A DNA stretch of 64,000 nt from Natrinema pellirubrum DSM 15624 (GTDB taxonomy: Archaea; Halobacteriota; Halobacteria; Halobacteriales; Natrialbaceae). This document shows positions 54,205-63,072 of this stretch, piece by piece. A program made the position numbers and the translations under genes. The stretch covers positions 3,534,001-3,598,000 of the forward strand of contig NC_019962.1 in the NCBI RefSeq assembly GCF_000230735.2, given 5' to 3'. The notes beneath the pieces are model-generated. The model ran no database searches and was not told the origin of the DNA. It saw only the letters and a list, made by a program, of their open reading frames with translations. The stretch's first letter is position 1; the number at the start of each line of letters is the position of its first letter.

Positions 54205-54971
54205 GATATGATATCATCAATCGAATCAAAGGATTCAATTCCCTTCAGGACTTCGCGATATTCGCCCCGACGATTATCATAGAACCTTATTGTTGGCTCA
54301 TCTCCTGAAATCACCAAATGGTATCCCTCTTCACTTTCCACTAAATGAACTCGATCTCTTCGAAGTATCTCACCAATCTCTATTTTCACTTCTCGTCCGC
54401 CTATTTTAATAGAAACCTCTGCTTCCTCAGTAATATCGTCGATATTATCCACTATTTCATCAAACTCCTCAGTCGATTCTGCCTCACTCAATTCATTTTC
54501 CTCTTCTTCAAACATTTCGGAAAGGATCTCCTCAGATGTAGGATTAGGCTTTAGATGGAGGTATTGGAACCAGTGTTTGGGGTATCTACTGCTACTCCCT
54601 TGTTTTTGATAGAGACATACTTCGTCCCACCTACATTCCCCATCTGGAGTTATTCTCGGGTAGAGGATCCCTTTCTTCAAATCCCCCTTAATAACCTCGT
54701 TGAGTTCATTAAGTATATCTTCGTCATCTGGCTCGTAGATATCATCAACAAATGGCGCTTTGATTATTCCTACCTGTTGATCACCATGTGAGTGGAAACG
54801 CGTGACCAGAAGTAACCCGGACTGTGCATAATCTGTCTGTAAATACCAACTAGCCAGTGTCTTAAGATTTTCTTTAATATTGTCCCCTTCAACGGTTTGG
54901 GCAAGCAAATCTTTAGTACTGACTGCTTTGACGCCACGTGGCTGTTTTGCTTGCTCTGAAAACTTATGCAC
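54201..54971 (-). CDS. C-terminal part of an IS-interrupted NdpA-like protein
   Basis: 256 aa if started at GTG 54971. The true reading frame continues upstream (about 9 codons, 54972-54999) to the edge of an IS66 insertion and resumes in 56650-56818; removing the IS gives one 319-aa frame. A middle region SGLLLVTRFHSHGDQQVGIIK and KKGILYPRI...EVCLYQKQ resembles the nucleoid-associated NdpA (NA37) family; this match is weak. Acidic linker of about 40 residues and a small C-terminal beta domain. Overlaps the membrane gene by 4 bp. The remaining frame has lost its first 63 residues and is probably inactive. Confidence 0.6.
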   Translation of the reverse strand: MHKFSEQAKQPRGVKAVSTKDLLAQTVEGDNIKENLKTLASWYLQTDYAQSGLLLVTRFHSHGDQQVGIIKAPFVDDIYEPDDEDILNELNEVIKGDLKKGILYPRITPDGECRWDEVCLYQKQGSSSRYPKHWFQYLHLKPNPTSEEILSEMFEEEENELSEAESTEEFDEIVDNIDDITEEAEVSIKIGGREVKIEIGEILRRDRVHLVESEEGYHLVISGDEPTIRFYDNRRGEYREVLKGIESFDSIDDIIS

Positions 54972-54999
54972 TCGAGCGCTCTTCTGGCTTAGAAAATCT

Positions 55000-56649
55000 G
55001 TACGTGTTTAGCCCCGTCTGATTTCGTCACTGTCTCGTAGGTGGTGGCCTGTGACAGATACATGGTCTGTCAGCAGGGAGTCAGTCTACATTCTCAGGGA
55101 TGGTCTCCGCTGCCCGGAGACCATCCCGTCGGCCCTGCTGTCGTCGTTTCGAGGTGGAATCGATGAGCTGGGACGATCTCTCCAAGGACGAACTCCTCTC
55201 GCGGTTTCTCCAGATGGAGGAGCGAATCGACGAGCTGGAAGAGAAGATTGCCCAGAAGGACAAGCGGATCGAGGAACAGAACGAACGGATCGAAGAGCAG
55301 CAAGAGCGGATCGAAGAGCAGCAAGAGCGGATCGAAGAACTCGAAACACGTCTCCGGAAGTACGAGAATCCACACACTCCACCCAGTAAGCGACGGTCGG
55401 GGACCGACGAGTCCCCGACCTCGCAGGACGACGAAGACGACGATGTCCGAACTGATGGTGGTACTCCCGGTCGAAAGGACGGTCACAACCCGGAGTGGCG
55501 CTCTCCGCCCGATCCTGATGAAGAAATCGAGGTCACCTCTGACTGTTGTCCCGAGTGTGGCGACCACTTCGACGAGTCGGTGGGCGTCAGCCCCCGACTC
55601 GTCGAGGAAGTCCCGGATCCACAGCCACCAGAAGTCACCCAGTACAACCGACACCGCTACCAATGCGACTCCTGTGGAACTGAGACGGTTGCGACTCACC
55701 CCGACTGCCCCGATGAGGGGCAGTTCGGGGTGAACGTCATCGCGCAATCTGCCCTGTCACGGTACGATCACCGCCTTCCCTACCGGAAAATCACGGACCG
55801 CTTCGAGCAACTTCACGGACTCGAACTCTCAGGTGCATCCGCGTGGCACGCGACCGAGCGCGCTGCGCGCGCCGGTCGCTGTGAGTACGAGCAGATCCGT
55901 CGAGAGATTCAGGAGGCTGAAATCGTCCACGTTGACGAAACCGGCATCAAGCGTGACGGTGACCAAGCGTGGATCTGGACGTTTCGGACGGACGAGCATA
56001 CGCTGTACGCGGTCAGAGAGAGTCGTGGGAGTGATGTTCCCGCGGAAGTCCTTGGCGAGGACTTCGCGGGAACGGTCATCTGTGATGGGTGGACGGCGTA
56101 TCCAGCGTTCAGCAGTACGCTTCAGCGGTGCTGGGCACATCTTCTCCGGGAGGCTGAAGACGTTGCTAGTGACCACGAGGAGGCAGAACCGGTGTACCGG
56201 TATCTCAAGCAGATGTTCGTCGGTCTCCAGTCGTGGCTGGAGACCGACCCAGATCCTCGTGCGAGAGCACAGATGCATCGAGCGTGTCAGGACGGCCTCA
56301 GATCGCTCGTTGAGCGGTCAGTGACCGACGAACCAGTGGCAACACTCCTCGGGAAGATCGAAGGTGGACTCGACCACTGGCTCACCTTCGTCGGTGAGCC
56401 AGCGGTCTCCCCGACGAACAATGCCGCAGAAAACGCCCTTCGTGAACCTGTTGTTCTCCGGAAAATCATCGGAACACTCCGGAACGACCGTGGCATGTTC
56501 GTTCACGAGACGATCTTGTCCCTGCTGGCGACGTGGCGCCAGCAGGGACGCAACCCATACGAGGAACTTACGCGGGTTGTCCACGACAACGAAATGATCT
56601 CACGAGAGCAGACTGTGCCGGTTGTTGAGACCTCGGGGTAAACACGTAC
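55000..56649 (+). mobile_element. IS66-family insertion sequence
   Basis: 1650 bp. Ends carry the inverted repeat GTACGTGTTTA (55000-55010 and complement at 56639-56649), extended imperfectly by CCCCG. Flanked by an 8-bp direct repeat gaaaatct (54992-54999 and 56650-56657), the IS66-typical duplication length. It splits the NdpA-like gene on the opposite strand. Confidence 0.92.
55163..56641 (+). CDS. IS66-family transposase
   Basis: 492 aa from ATG 55163; an upstream in-frame start at 55100 is in the IS leader. N-terminal coiled coil with tandem R-I-E-E-Q-Q-E heptads (21-bp DNA repeat at about 55288-55340), a zinc-type CPECG and CDSCG pair, then the DDE core: D in HVDETG, D in VICDGWTAYPA, E in NNAAENALR. 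Halophilic IS66 family; only one gene, with no TnpA/TnpB helper genes. Intact, so the element may be active. Confidence 0.93.
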   Translation: MSWDDLSKDELLSRFLQMEERIDELEEKIAQKDKRIEEQNERIEEQQERIEEQQERIEELETRLRKYENPHTPPSKRRSGTDESPTSQDDEDDDVRTDGGTPGRKDGHNPEWRSPPDPDEEIEVTSDCCPECGDHFDESVGVSPRLVEEVPDPQPPEVTQYNRHRYQCDSCGTETVATHPDCPDEGQFGVNVIAQSALSRYDHRLPYRKITDRFEQLHGLELSGASAWHATERAARAGRCEYEQIRREIQEAEIVHVDETGIKRDGDQAWIWTFRTDEHTLYAVRESRGSDVPAEVLGEDFAGTVICDGWTAYPAFSSTLQRCWAHLLREAEDVASDHEEAEPVYRYLKQMFVGLQSWLETDPDPRARAQMHRACQDGLRSLVERSVTDEPVATLLGKIEGGLDHWLTFVGEPAVSPTNNAAENALREPVVLRKIIGTLRNDRGMFVHETILSLLATWRQQGRNPYEELTRVVHDNEMISREQTVPVVETSG

Positions 56650-56818
56650 GAAAATCTTTACCCTGTAATCGACCTAAGAGCTGACCAGCCACTTCACGAA
56701 CAGCACTATACTCATTGAGGTCATCCCCAACTAGAATTCTTATTACTTCTGCGTCAACCTCATCAATATCACCACTTGCCTCACAATAGAACAACCCAAC
56801 AGCATTTGGTTTAATCAT
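56650..56818 (-). pseudogene. N-terminal fragment of the interrupted NdpA-like gene
   Basis: 56 residues from ATG 56818 (MIKPNAVGLFYCEASG...LLGRLQGKDF), cut by the IS. Across the duplicated gaaaatct the frame joins exactly to FLSQKSARVHKF in the other fragment. Before insertion this was one 319-residue protein. Confidence 0.8.
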
Positions 56819-56852
56819 GATAAATGATATGCTCCGACTTGTATGGAAATAT

Positions 56853-56877
56853 AGTTACTCAGTATAAAAGAGTAACT
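56853..56877 (-). promoter_or_regulatory. Inverted repeat around the TATA box of the NdpA-like operon
   Basis: AGTTACTC (56853-56860) and GAGTAACT (56870-56877), perfect 8+8 with a 9-bp spacer holding agtataaaa (TTTTATACT on the coding strand), 35-60 bp upstream of ATG 56818. A repressor bound here would block TBP access. Confidence 0.65.
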
Positions 56878-58309
56878 CCATGATAGGAATCAATCTGCCA
56901 AATTGAGTCAGATGGGTATTCTTCGAGTGTTATTTACTACTGGACCAACGGTAGCCCTATCTATGTTTTCTTCTCCCTGAGGATGTACGTCGCCAGAACC
57001 CGATCCCCGAATATACACACGAGTCACGACACCGCGTGTGCAACTCTCGAGCCGAACCGCCACTCGAGACACTGTTCTGTACGACTGGACCACAGGGGCC
57101 CGTCGTTGTCGGACTGAAACGGGGCCGTTCAGTGAGTCGAAAGCACGCGGATTTCGGGGGCGTGTGGACGAGTCCGTGAATCCGACCAATAGCGACGGCA
57201 ACGCCGGCGGAACCGGGTCGCGCTTCGTGCGAAAAGCGCTTGCTGGGAGTCTCGAGGCCGACAGTGCCGAAAATCACAGGGTCCGAGCTACGTCCGCTGT
57301 GTCCCAGATGCGCCGGATGACCCCAAGGCGATCCCGGAACCGGATCAACACCACGTTTTTGTCGGAGAGTCGCTGATCGAGTAGTATGGACTCCGAGAGT
57401 CTCACGTATATCGTCTCTCTCGTCGTGCTGTTCCTCCTGCTTTGTGCGGCTGTGATCCTGGCGGTAGCGTACGGGGCGGTCGATGTCGTCACCGACTACT
57501 ACGGGTTGGTGTCGCTCGGGTTCTGATTCTTCGACCGGGAACCGCCGACACGTATCGACAGGAGACCAGTACCCGCGCGGGGACGAGTCGTTCACCGGCA
57601 GTAAATGAGAGGGGTTTTGTAGGAACGCTTGCAAGAGTCGCGTGATCTGCCCCGGTTTGGTACCCATTCGATGGAACCAATCACTCTTGTCCAGAGGTGG
57701 GGCAGATCGCCGTACTCTACGGGTACACACCGATCACACAGCCGTCGTGCGATCGGATATGCAATGACTCGCAGTGGCTACGATCGCGGTCACGATACCG
57801 AACGGCCGAGTCGCTCGAGCCGGCCGGTAGCGATCGAACGCTCGAGACGGGACCGTCTCGCGATCTCGAGTGTGACGGCGACCGACGATCACGGGAGGAA
57901 CAGGAGATGCCGATAGCGGGCGCTTCGACGGGACGGACGAAAACGCAGACGGGGTAAACGACCGTGGATAGCGGCGTTCCACGGCGGGAACAAGCGGCGT
58001 CCAGTGTCAAACCACGAGGGTGTATGGACAAGCGGTCACAATGGCCACAGTGGGCGGGTCGGTGCTACATTGGTCGTGTCTGTGTTCGTTGTCATCACCT
58101 CACACTACTGTATCGTCCGTTCAATAATAAAGATTCCTGCTAGCGCAATAGGTGCAGTCTGTACATTAAAGGGAAACGAATGTCCACACAAACCAGCCCA
58201 GTACGATACTGTTCGATTTCCGGAACGCGGACACTGGTGTTTGTGACCAATGAACGCTTGAGGACAGAGGACGGCGACCGACTGCGACGGAACCGACCGA
58301 CAGACCGGG
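56878..58309. other. Gene-poor region right of the AT-rich island
   Basis: About 1.4 kb, GC-rich from about 56980. No long frame has coding bias; several overlapping frames look decayed. Only one small gene (57386-57526) is credible. A direct match to the tRNA-Pro 3' end that would mark the other edge of an integrated element was not found. Confidence 0.5.
57386..57526 (+). CDS. Small single-span membrane protein (46 aa)
   Basis: ATG 57386 to TGA 57524-57526. Starts MDSESLTYIVSLVVLFLLLC, a single hydrophobic helix, then VAYGAVDVVTDYYGLVSLGF. Coding bias in third positions is haloarchaeal. A T-rich promoter-like tract (acgtttttg, 57352-57360) precedes it. Unknown function. Confidence 0.45.
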   Translation: MDSESLTYIVSLVVLFLLLCAAVILAVAYGAVDVVTDYYGLVSLGF

Positions 58310-58486
58310 TCAGTGCGCGACCGTCGCGGGTCGCTCGAGCCGAACGAAACTCCCGTCGCCGCAGACGCAGTCCTCGCTGGTACCGAGCGGACGGATCGAG
58401 TCGTCGCCCGTGATTTCCGCGACGAGGATCACGCCACAGCCCTCACAGCGGACCGCGGCTCGCGTCGGGTCGGAGTGTGTCGACAT
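58310..58486 (-). CDS. Small CxxC zinc-ribbon protein
   Basis: 58 aa from ATG 58486. Two Cys pairs, C-E-G-C and D-C-V-C-G, enclose a short beta segment (VILVAEITG). Very small zinc proteins of this kind are frequent in haloarchaea and mostly uncharacterised. Confidence 0.6.
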   Translation of the reverse strand: MSTHSDPTRAAVRCEGCGVILVAEITGDDSIRPLGTSEDCVCGDGSFVRLERPATVAH

Positions 58487-58729
58487 CGAGTCCAACAACG
58501 CCCTCCATCGCAATCACTGTCGTTCCAAAATGTGAAGGGGGCCCAAAGCGGACCGTCCGCGAGAACGATCTGTTCGAGCCGGCGGCCACGGCCGAGTGCC
58601 GACCCACGGAACCGGAGCCCGCAGCGGCCAGACACATGACTGTGTGGGACACACTCCGACCGGCACAGGTCCGTGCTTGATCCGCCCGCAAGCCCAACGG
58701 TTTCGGCGTCACCGCAAGTGGCAGGACGC

Positions 58730-59377
58730 ATGGCCGATCCTGCCTCGAGCGTCAAGCGGTTGTTCATCAACGGGGTCGTCATCACGATTCCGCTGGTTGC
58801 GACGCTACTGGTTGTCTCGATCGTCCTCAATTTCATCCTCGGGGCCCTCGCACCGGTGATCGCGGGGATCACCTACGTCTGGCCCGACGAGCCGCCGGTG
58901 CCGGTGATCCAGTTCGCGACGCTCGCGTCGGTGATCGGGGTCTTCCTGCTAGTCGGACTGGTCGCGGAATACACTCCCGGAACCTACCTCTCCAAGCGGG
59001 TCCACGCGACGATGGAGACGATCCCCGGCGTCAGCACCGTCTACGAGAGCGTTCGCCGCGCCAGCAAACTGCTCGTCGAGGACGAGTCCGACCAGTTCCA
59101 GGACGTGAAACTCGTCGAGTTTCCCCACGAGGGTGCGTACATGCTCGGCTTTCTCACGGCCGAGACACCCCCCATGGTCGAGGCCAGCGCGGGCGAGGAC
59201 GAGATGGTGACGCTGATGGTCCCGCTCGCGCCCAACCCCGCCACGAACGGCTACGTCATGCACATGCCCGCCGAGAAGGTCCACGAGGTGGACCTGACCG
59301 TCGAGGAGGCGTTCCGGTCGATCGCGACGCTCGGCGTGGCCGCCGACAGCCTCGGCGAGGCCAAAGCCGGCGACTGA
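58730..59377 (+). CDS. DUF502 membrane protein
   Basis: 215 aa from ATG 58730. Two membrane helices (VVITIPLVATLLVVSIVLNF and a second at LASVIGVFLLVGLVAEY), then the DUF502 core (IPGVSTVYESVRRASKLL; VPLAPNPATNGYV). Unknown function, conserved across archaea and bacteria. Upstream of mcm on the same strand but with its own 86-bp gap. Confidence 0.88.
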   Translation: MADPASSVKRLFINGVVITIPLVATLLVVSIVLNFILGALAPVIAGITYVWPDEPPVPVIQFATLASVIGVFLLVGLVAEYTPGTYLSKRVHATMETIPGVSTVYESVRRASKLLVEDESDQFQDVKLVEFPHEGAYMLGFLTAETPPMVEASAGEDEMVTLMVPLAPNPATNGYVMHMPAEKVHEVDLTVEEAFRSIATLGVAADSLGEAKAGD

Positions 59378-59463
59378 GCGGCGGCAGGCGACGTGACTGT
59401 CCGGGACCAGTTTCGCCCCGGTATACGACCATTTATACCCGATGGCGGCCCTAGCGGTGTGCA

Positions 59464-62400
59464 ATGGCGCAAGCGGGAAACTCCGAACTCGTCGACTCTT
59501 TCGAGCAGTTCTTCCGGAACTACTACGACAGCGAGATCAAGCAGCTTGCCCAGCAGTACCCCAACGAGCAGCGGTCGCTGCACGTCGACTGGCAGGACCT
59601 CTACCGGTTCGATCCCGATCTTGCCGACGACTTCATCAACCAGCCCGAACAGCTGCAACGATACGCCGAGGAGGCGCTGCGGCTGTACGACCTCCCGATC
59701 GACGTGAGCCTCGGGCAGGCCCACGTCCGCGTGCGGAACCTCCCGGAAACGGAGTCGCCCGAGATCCGCGAGATCCGCGCCCGCGATATGAACTCCCTCG
59801 TGCAGGTCCACGGCATCGTCCGCAAGGCCACCGACGTCCGCCCGAAGATCGAAGAGGCCGCCTTCGAGTGCCAGCTCTGTGGCACCCTCACGCGGGTCCC
59901 CCAGTCAAGCGGCGACTTCCAGGAACCCCACGAATGTCAGGGCTGTGAGCGGCAGGGTCCCTTCCGCGTGAACTTCGACCAGTCCGAGTTCGTCGACTCC
60001 CAGAAGCTCCGCGTCCAGGAGAGTCCCGAGGGACTCCGCGGCGGCGAGACGCCACAGGCCCTCGATATCAACATCGAGGACGACATCACCGGCGAGGTTA
60101 CCCCCGGCGACCACGTCTCCGCGACCGGCGTTCTCCGCCTCGAGCAACAGGGCGACCAGCAGGACCCGTCGCCCGTCTTCGACTTCTACATGGAGGGCAT
60201 GTCCGTCGAGATCGACGAAGAGCAGTTCGAGGACATGGATATTACCGGCGAGGACAAAGAGGAGATCGTCCGTCTCTCGAGTTCCGAAGACATCTACGAG
60301 AAGATGGTCGCCTCTATCGCCCCCTCGATCTACGGCTACGATCAGGAGAAGCTCTCGATGATCCTCCAGCTGTTTTCGGGCGTCACGAAGCAGTTACCCG
60401 ATGGCTCGCGGATCCGGGGCGACCTCCATATGCTTCTGATCGGGGACCCCGGGACGGGGAAGTGCGTCCGCGGCGATACGAAGGTCACGCTCGCGGACGG
60501 CCGTGACGTGCCTATCCGCGACCTTGTCGAATCGAACCTCGACAATCCGAAACCGATCGATGACGGCTGGTACGACGAGATCGATATCGACGTCCCCTCC
60601 TTACAGGAAAACGGGGAGATCGATCCACAGCGTGCGACAAAGGTCTGGAAACGAGAGGCTCCCGACCGGATGTATCGACTCCGGACTGCAGGCGGGCGGG
60701 AACTCGAGGTGACACCGTCGCATCCCCTGTTCGTCCAACAGGACGGACGATTCACGCCGATCGTTGCTGATGAACTCAACGAGGGACAGTTTATCGCAAC
60801 CCCACGAAGTGTCGAGACGAACAGCGACGATACCCTTGAAGTTGATTTCCGGCGATCCAAGTCCCGAAATGCGGTGCAGCTTGATTTGCCCGAGAAATGG
60901 ACTCCATCACTGGCACGTCTAATCGGATACATCGTTGCAGAAGGATACGTCGAGCAGCGAGACGATCAGACAGGCTTCGTTTCGATTACGAACAACGATA
61001 GAGAAGTGTTAGATGACGCAGCGAATGCACTAGCGGACTTGGGGCTGAATGTTACTGAACGGGACCCGCATGAGTCCAAGGACGCACGCGAACTGCTCTG
61101 TTCAGCGGGCGAATTCGTAAGCTTCCTCGACACATTAGCAGAACAGCTTCTACAGTCCTCGGACAATCAATGCGTTCCCGATCCGATTTTCCGGACCACC
61201 GAGTCGATCAGATCCGAATTCCTCAAAGCGTTCCTCGAAGGAGAAGGGCACGTCTCGGAATCTCAACGAGAGATAACTGCTGCCTCGACGAGTCGTGAAC
61301 TCCTCGAAAACGTGAGGACGCTGCTTCTCTCACTGGGGATTCGTTCACAGCTTCACGACCGACAGAACGGGAGTTACCGGCTCAGAATAAGCGGCGATGA
61401 ATTCGAGAAATACGTTTCCAATATCGGGTTCGTAACCCAGCGGAAACAGCGGACCGCGCGACAGTACGCTGACACGGACGGGAACACCAATCTCGACATC
61501 ATCCCGAATCTCGGAACGGAGCTTCGACGAATTCGTGAAGCGCTCTCGATCACACAGGCCGAATGTGGGCTCCCCCGGTCGACGTACCAGCATTACGAAC
61601 GGGGATCACGAAATCCGAGCCGAGACAGTCTCCGCCGGGTCGTTTCGGCTTTCGAAGATGCGTTACCGAAAAGTGAACATCCGAACGAGGGCGCAGTTCT
61701 GACTGACGGAGGAACAGTAGCAAAGGACGTCACTGCTCTCAAGCAGTTCGCCGACGGAGATATCTGCTGGGAACGGATCGAGTCCATCGACGAAGTCGAT
61801 CCCGATTACGACTGGGTATACGACCTCGAGGTCGACGGGACCCACAACTACATCTCGAACGGCGTCGTTTCGCACAACTCTCAGATGCTCGCATACATCG
61901 AGAACATCGCGCCGCGGGCCGTCTACACCTCCGGGAAGGGGAGCAGTTCGGCAGGTCTCACCGCCGCCGCCGTTCGCGACGACTTCGGCGACGGCCAGCA
62001 GTGGAGCCTCGAGGCCGGCGCGCTCGTCCTCGCCGATCAGGGGATCGCGGCCATCGACGAACTCGACAAGATGCGACCGGAAGACCGGTCGGCCATGCAC
62101 GAGGCCTTAGAGCAACAGAAGATCTCCGTCTCGAAGGCCGGCATCAACGCCACGCTGAAGTCCCGGTGTTCGCTGCTGGGTGCGGCAAACCCCAAGTACG
62201 GCCGGTTCGACCAGTACGAACCGATCAGCGAGCAGATCGACCTCGAGCCGGCCCTGATCTCGCGGTTCGACCTGATCTTTACCGTGACGGACACGCCCGA
62301 CGAGGAGAAAGACCGCAACCTCGCGGAACACATCATCACCACCAACTACGCCGGCGAGTTGACCACCCAGCGCGAGGAGATGTCCAGTCTCGAGGTCAGT

Positions 62401-62982
62401 CAGGGAGAGATCGACGAGATGACCGACCAGGTCGATCCGGAGATCGACGCCGAACTCCTGCGGAAATACATCGCCTACGCCAAGCAGAACTGCCACCCGC
62501 GGATGACCGAGGCGGCCCGCAACGCGATCCGGGATTTCTACGTCGATCTGCGCTCGAAAGGGACCGACGAGGACGCCGCGGTGCCGGTCACGGCCCGAAA
62601 GCTCGAGGCGCTCGTGCGGCTCTCGGAGGCCAGCGCCCGCGTGCGGCTCTCGGATACGGTCGAAGAGGCGGACGCCGAGCGGGTCATCGAGATCGTCCGC
62701 TCGTGTCTACAAGACGTCGGCGTCGACCCCGAGACCGGCGAGTTCGACGCTGACATCGTCGAAGCCGGGACCTCGAAATCCCAGCGCGATCGGATCAAGA
62801 ACCTCAAACAGCTCATCGGGGACATCGAAGAGGAGTACGACGACGGCGCGCCGGTCGACATCGTCATGGAGCGGGCCGAGGAGATCGGCATGGACCAATC
62901 AAAGGCCGAACACGAGATCGACAAGCTCAAACAGAAAGGCGAGGTCTACGAACCGAGTACGAATACGCTCCGGACGACGTGA
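59464..62982 (+). CDS. mcm: MCM replicative helicase containing an intein
   Basis: 1172 aa as encoded, 700 aa after splicing, the normal haloarchaeal length. N-terminal domain with a zinc motif (CQLC ... CQGC), an AAA+ core with Walker A GDPGTGK interrupted after K333 by the intein (C334 is its first residue), Walker B AAIDELDKM, sensor 1 in LLGAANPKYG, Arg finger SRFDLIF, and a C-terminal winged helix. It unwinds origins. Leaderless: TATA atttataccc (59431-59440) about 25-30 bp before the ATG. The intein sits at the conserved MCM-a site. Confidence 0.96.
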   Translation: MAQAGNSELVDSFEQFFRNYYDSEIKQLAQQYPNEQRSLHVDWQDLYRFDPDLADDFINQPEQLQRYAEEALRLYDLPIDVSLGQAHVRVRNLPETESPEIREIRARDMNSLVQVHGIVRKATDVRPKIEEAAFECQLCGTLTRVPQSSGDFQEPHECQGCERQGPFRVNFDQSEFVDSQKLRVQESPEGLRGGETPQALDINIEDDITGEVTPGDHVSATGVLRLEQQGDQQDPSPVFDFYMEGMSVEIDEEQFEDMDITGEDKEEIVRLSSSEDIYEKMVASIAPSIYGYDQEKLSMILQLFSGVTKQLPDGSRIRGDLHMLLIGDPGTGKCVRGDTKVTLADGRDVPIRDLVESNLDNPKPIDDGWYDEIDIDVPSLQENGEIDPQRATKVWKREAPDRMYRLRTAGGRELEVTPSHPLFVQQDGRFTPIVADELNEGQFIATPRSVETNSDDTLEVDFRRSKSRNAVQLDLPEKWTPSLARLIGYIVAEGYVEQRDDQTGFVSITNNDREVLDDAANALADLGLNVTERDPHESKDARELLCSAGEFVSFLDTLAEQLLQSSDNQCVPDPIFRTTESIRSEFLKAFLEGEGHVSESQREITAASTSRELLENVRTLLLSLGIRSQLHDRQNGSYRLRISGDEFEKYVSNIGFVTQRKQRTARQYADTDGNTNLDIIPNLGTELRRIREALSITQAECGLPRSTYQHYERGSRNPSRDSLRRVVSAFEDALPKSEHPNEGAVLTDGGTVAKDVTALKQFADGDICWERIESIDEVDPDYDWVYDLEVDGTHNYISNGVVSHNSQMLAYIENIAPRAVYTSGKGSSSAGLTAAAVRDDFGDGQQWSLEAGALVLADQGIAAIDELDKMRPEDRSAMHEALEQQKISVSKAGINATLKSRCSLLGAANPKYGRFDQYEPISEQIDLEPALISRFDLIFTVTDTPDEEKDRNLAEHIITTNYAGELTTQREEMSSLEVSQGEIDEMTDQVDPEIDAELLRKYIAYAKQNCHPRMTEAARNAIRDFYVDLRSKGTDEDAAVPVTARKLEALVRLSEASARVRLSDTVEEADAERVIEIVRSCLQDVGVDPETGEFDADIVEAGTSKSQRDRIKNLKQLIGDIEEEYDDGAPVDIVMERAEEIGMDQSKAEHEIDKLKQKGEVYEPSTNTLRTT
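60463..61878 (+). other. Intein in MCM with DOD endonuclease and XRE-like HTH
   Basis: 472 residues. Block A CVRGDTKVTLADG, block B GGRELEVTPSHPLF (T-x-x-H), block F/G YDLEVDGTHNYISNGVVSHN ending H-N, with extein Ser as the next residue. Two DOD motifs: LIGYIVAEGYV (about 60919-60954) and FLKAFLEGEGHV (about 61219-61254). Intein residues about 347-401 resemble an XRE-type HTH (TELRRIREALSITQAECGLP). Codons are less GC-rich than in the exteins. Confidence 0.9.
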
Positions 62983-63072
62983 TCGAGCGGGGCCGCTGAA
63001 CGGGACGAGAGTGTTTTTACGCGCCGAGCGAGGTGCCACTGCCACTCGGCACCGAGAAACGGTGATTGCCGG

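Noticed and set aside
55288-55340. 21-bp tandem repeats, considered as a CRISPR or regulatory repeat
   Set aside because: They encode coiled-coil heptads inside the IS66 transposase. No CRISPR array or cas gene is seen anywhere in the window.
56908-57201. Possible pilin-like minus-strand gene after the island
   Set aside because: No signal peptide or type III leader, and codon bias is poor.
57489-57730. Possible transposase remnant on the minus strand
   Set aside because: No DDE residues or terminal repeats; too short and ambiguous.
50861-58700. Integrated provirus bounded by tRNA-Pro direct repeats
   Set aside because: No integrase gene and no second copy of the tRNA 3' end right of the island; only the near relic at 50861-50881 exists.
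59464-62982. Replication origin beside mcm
   Set aside because: No orc1/cdc6 gene or ORB-like repeats are visible nearby.
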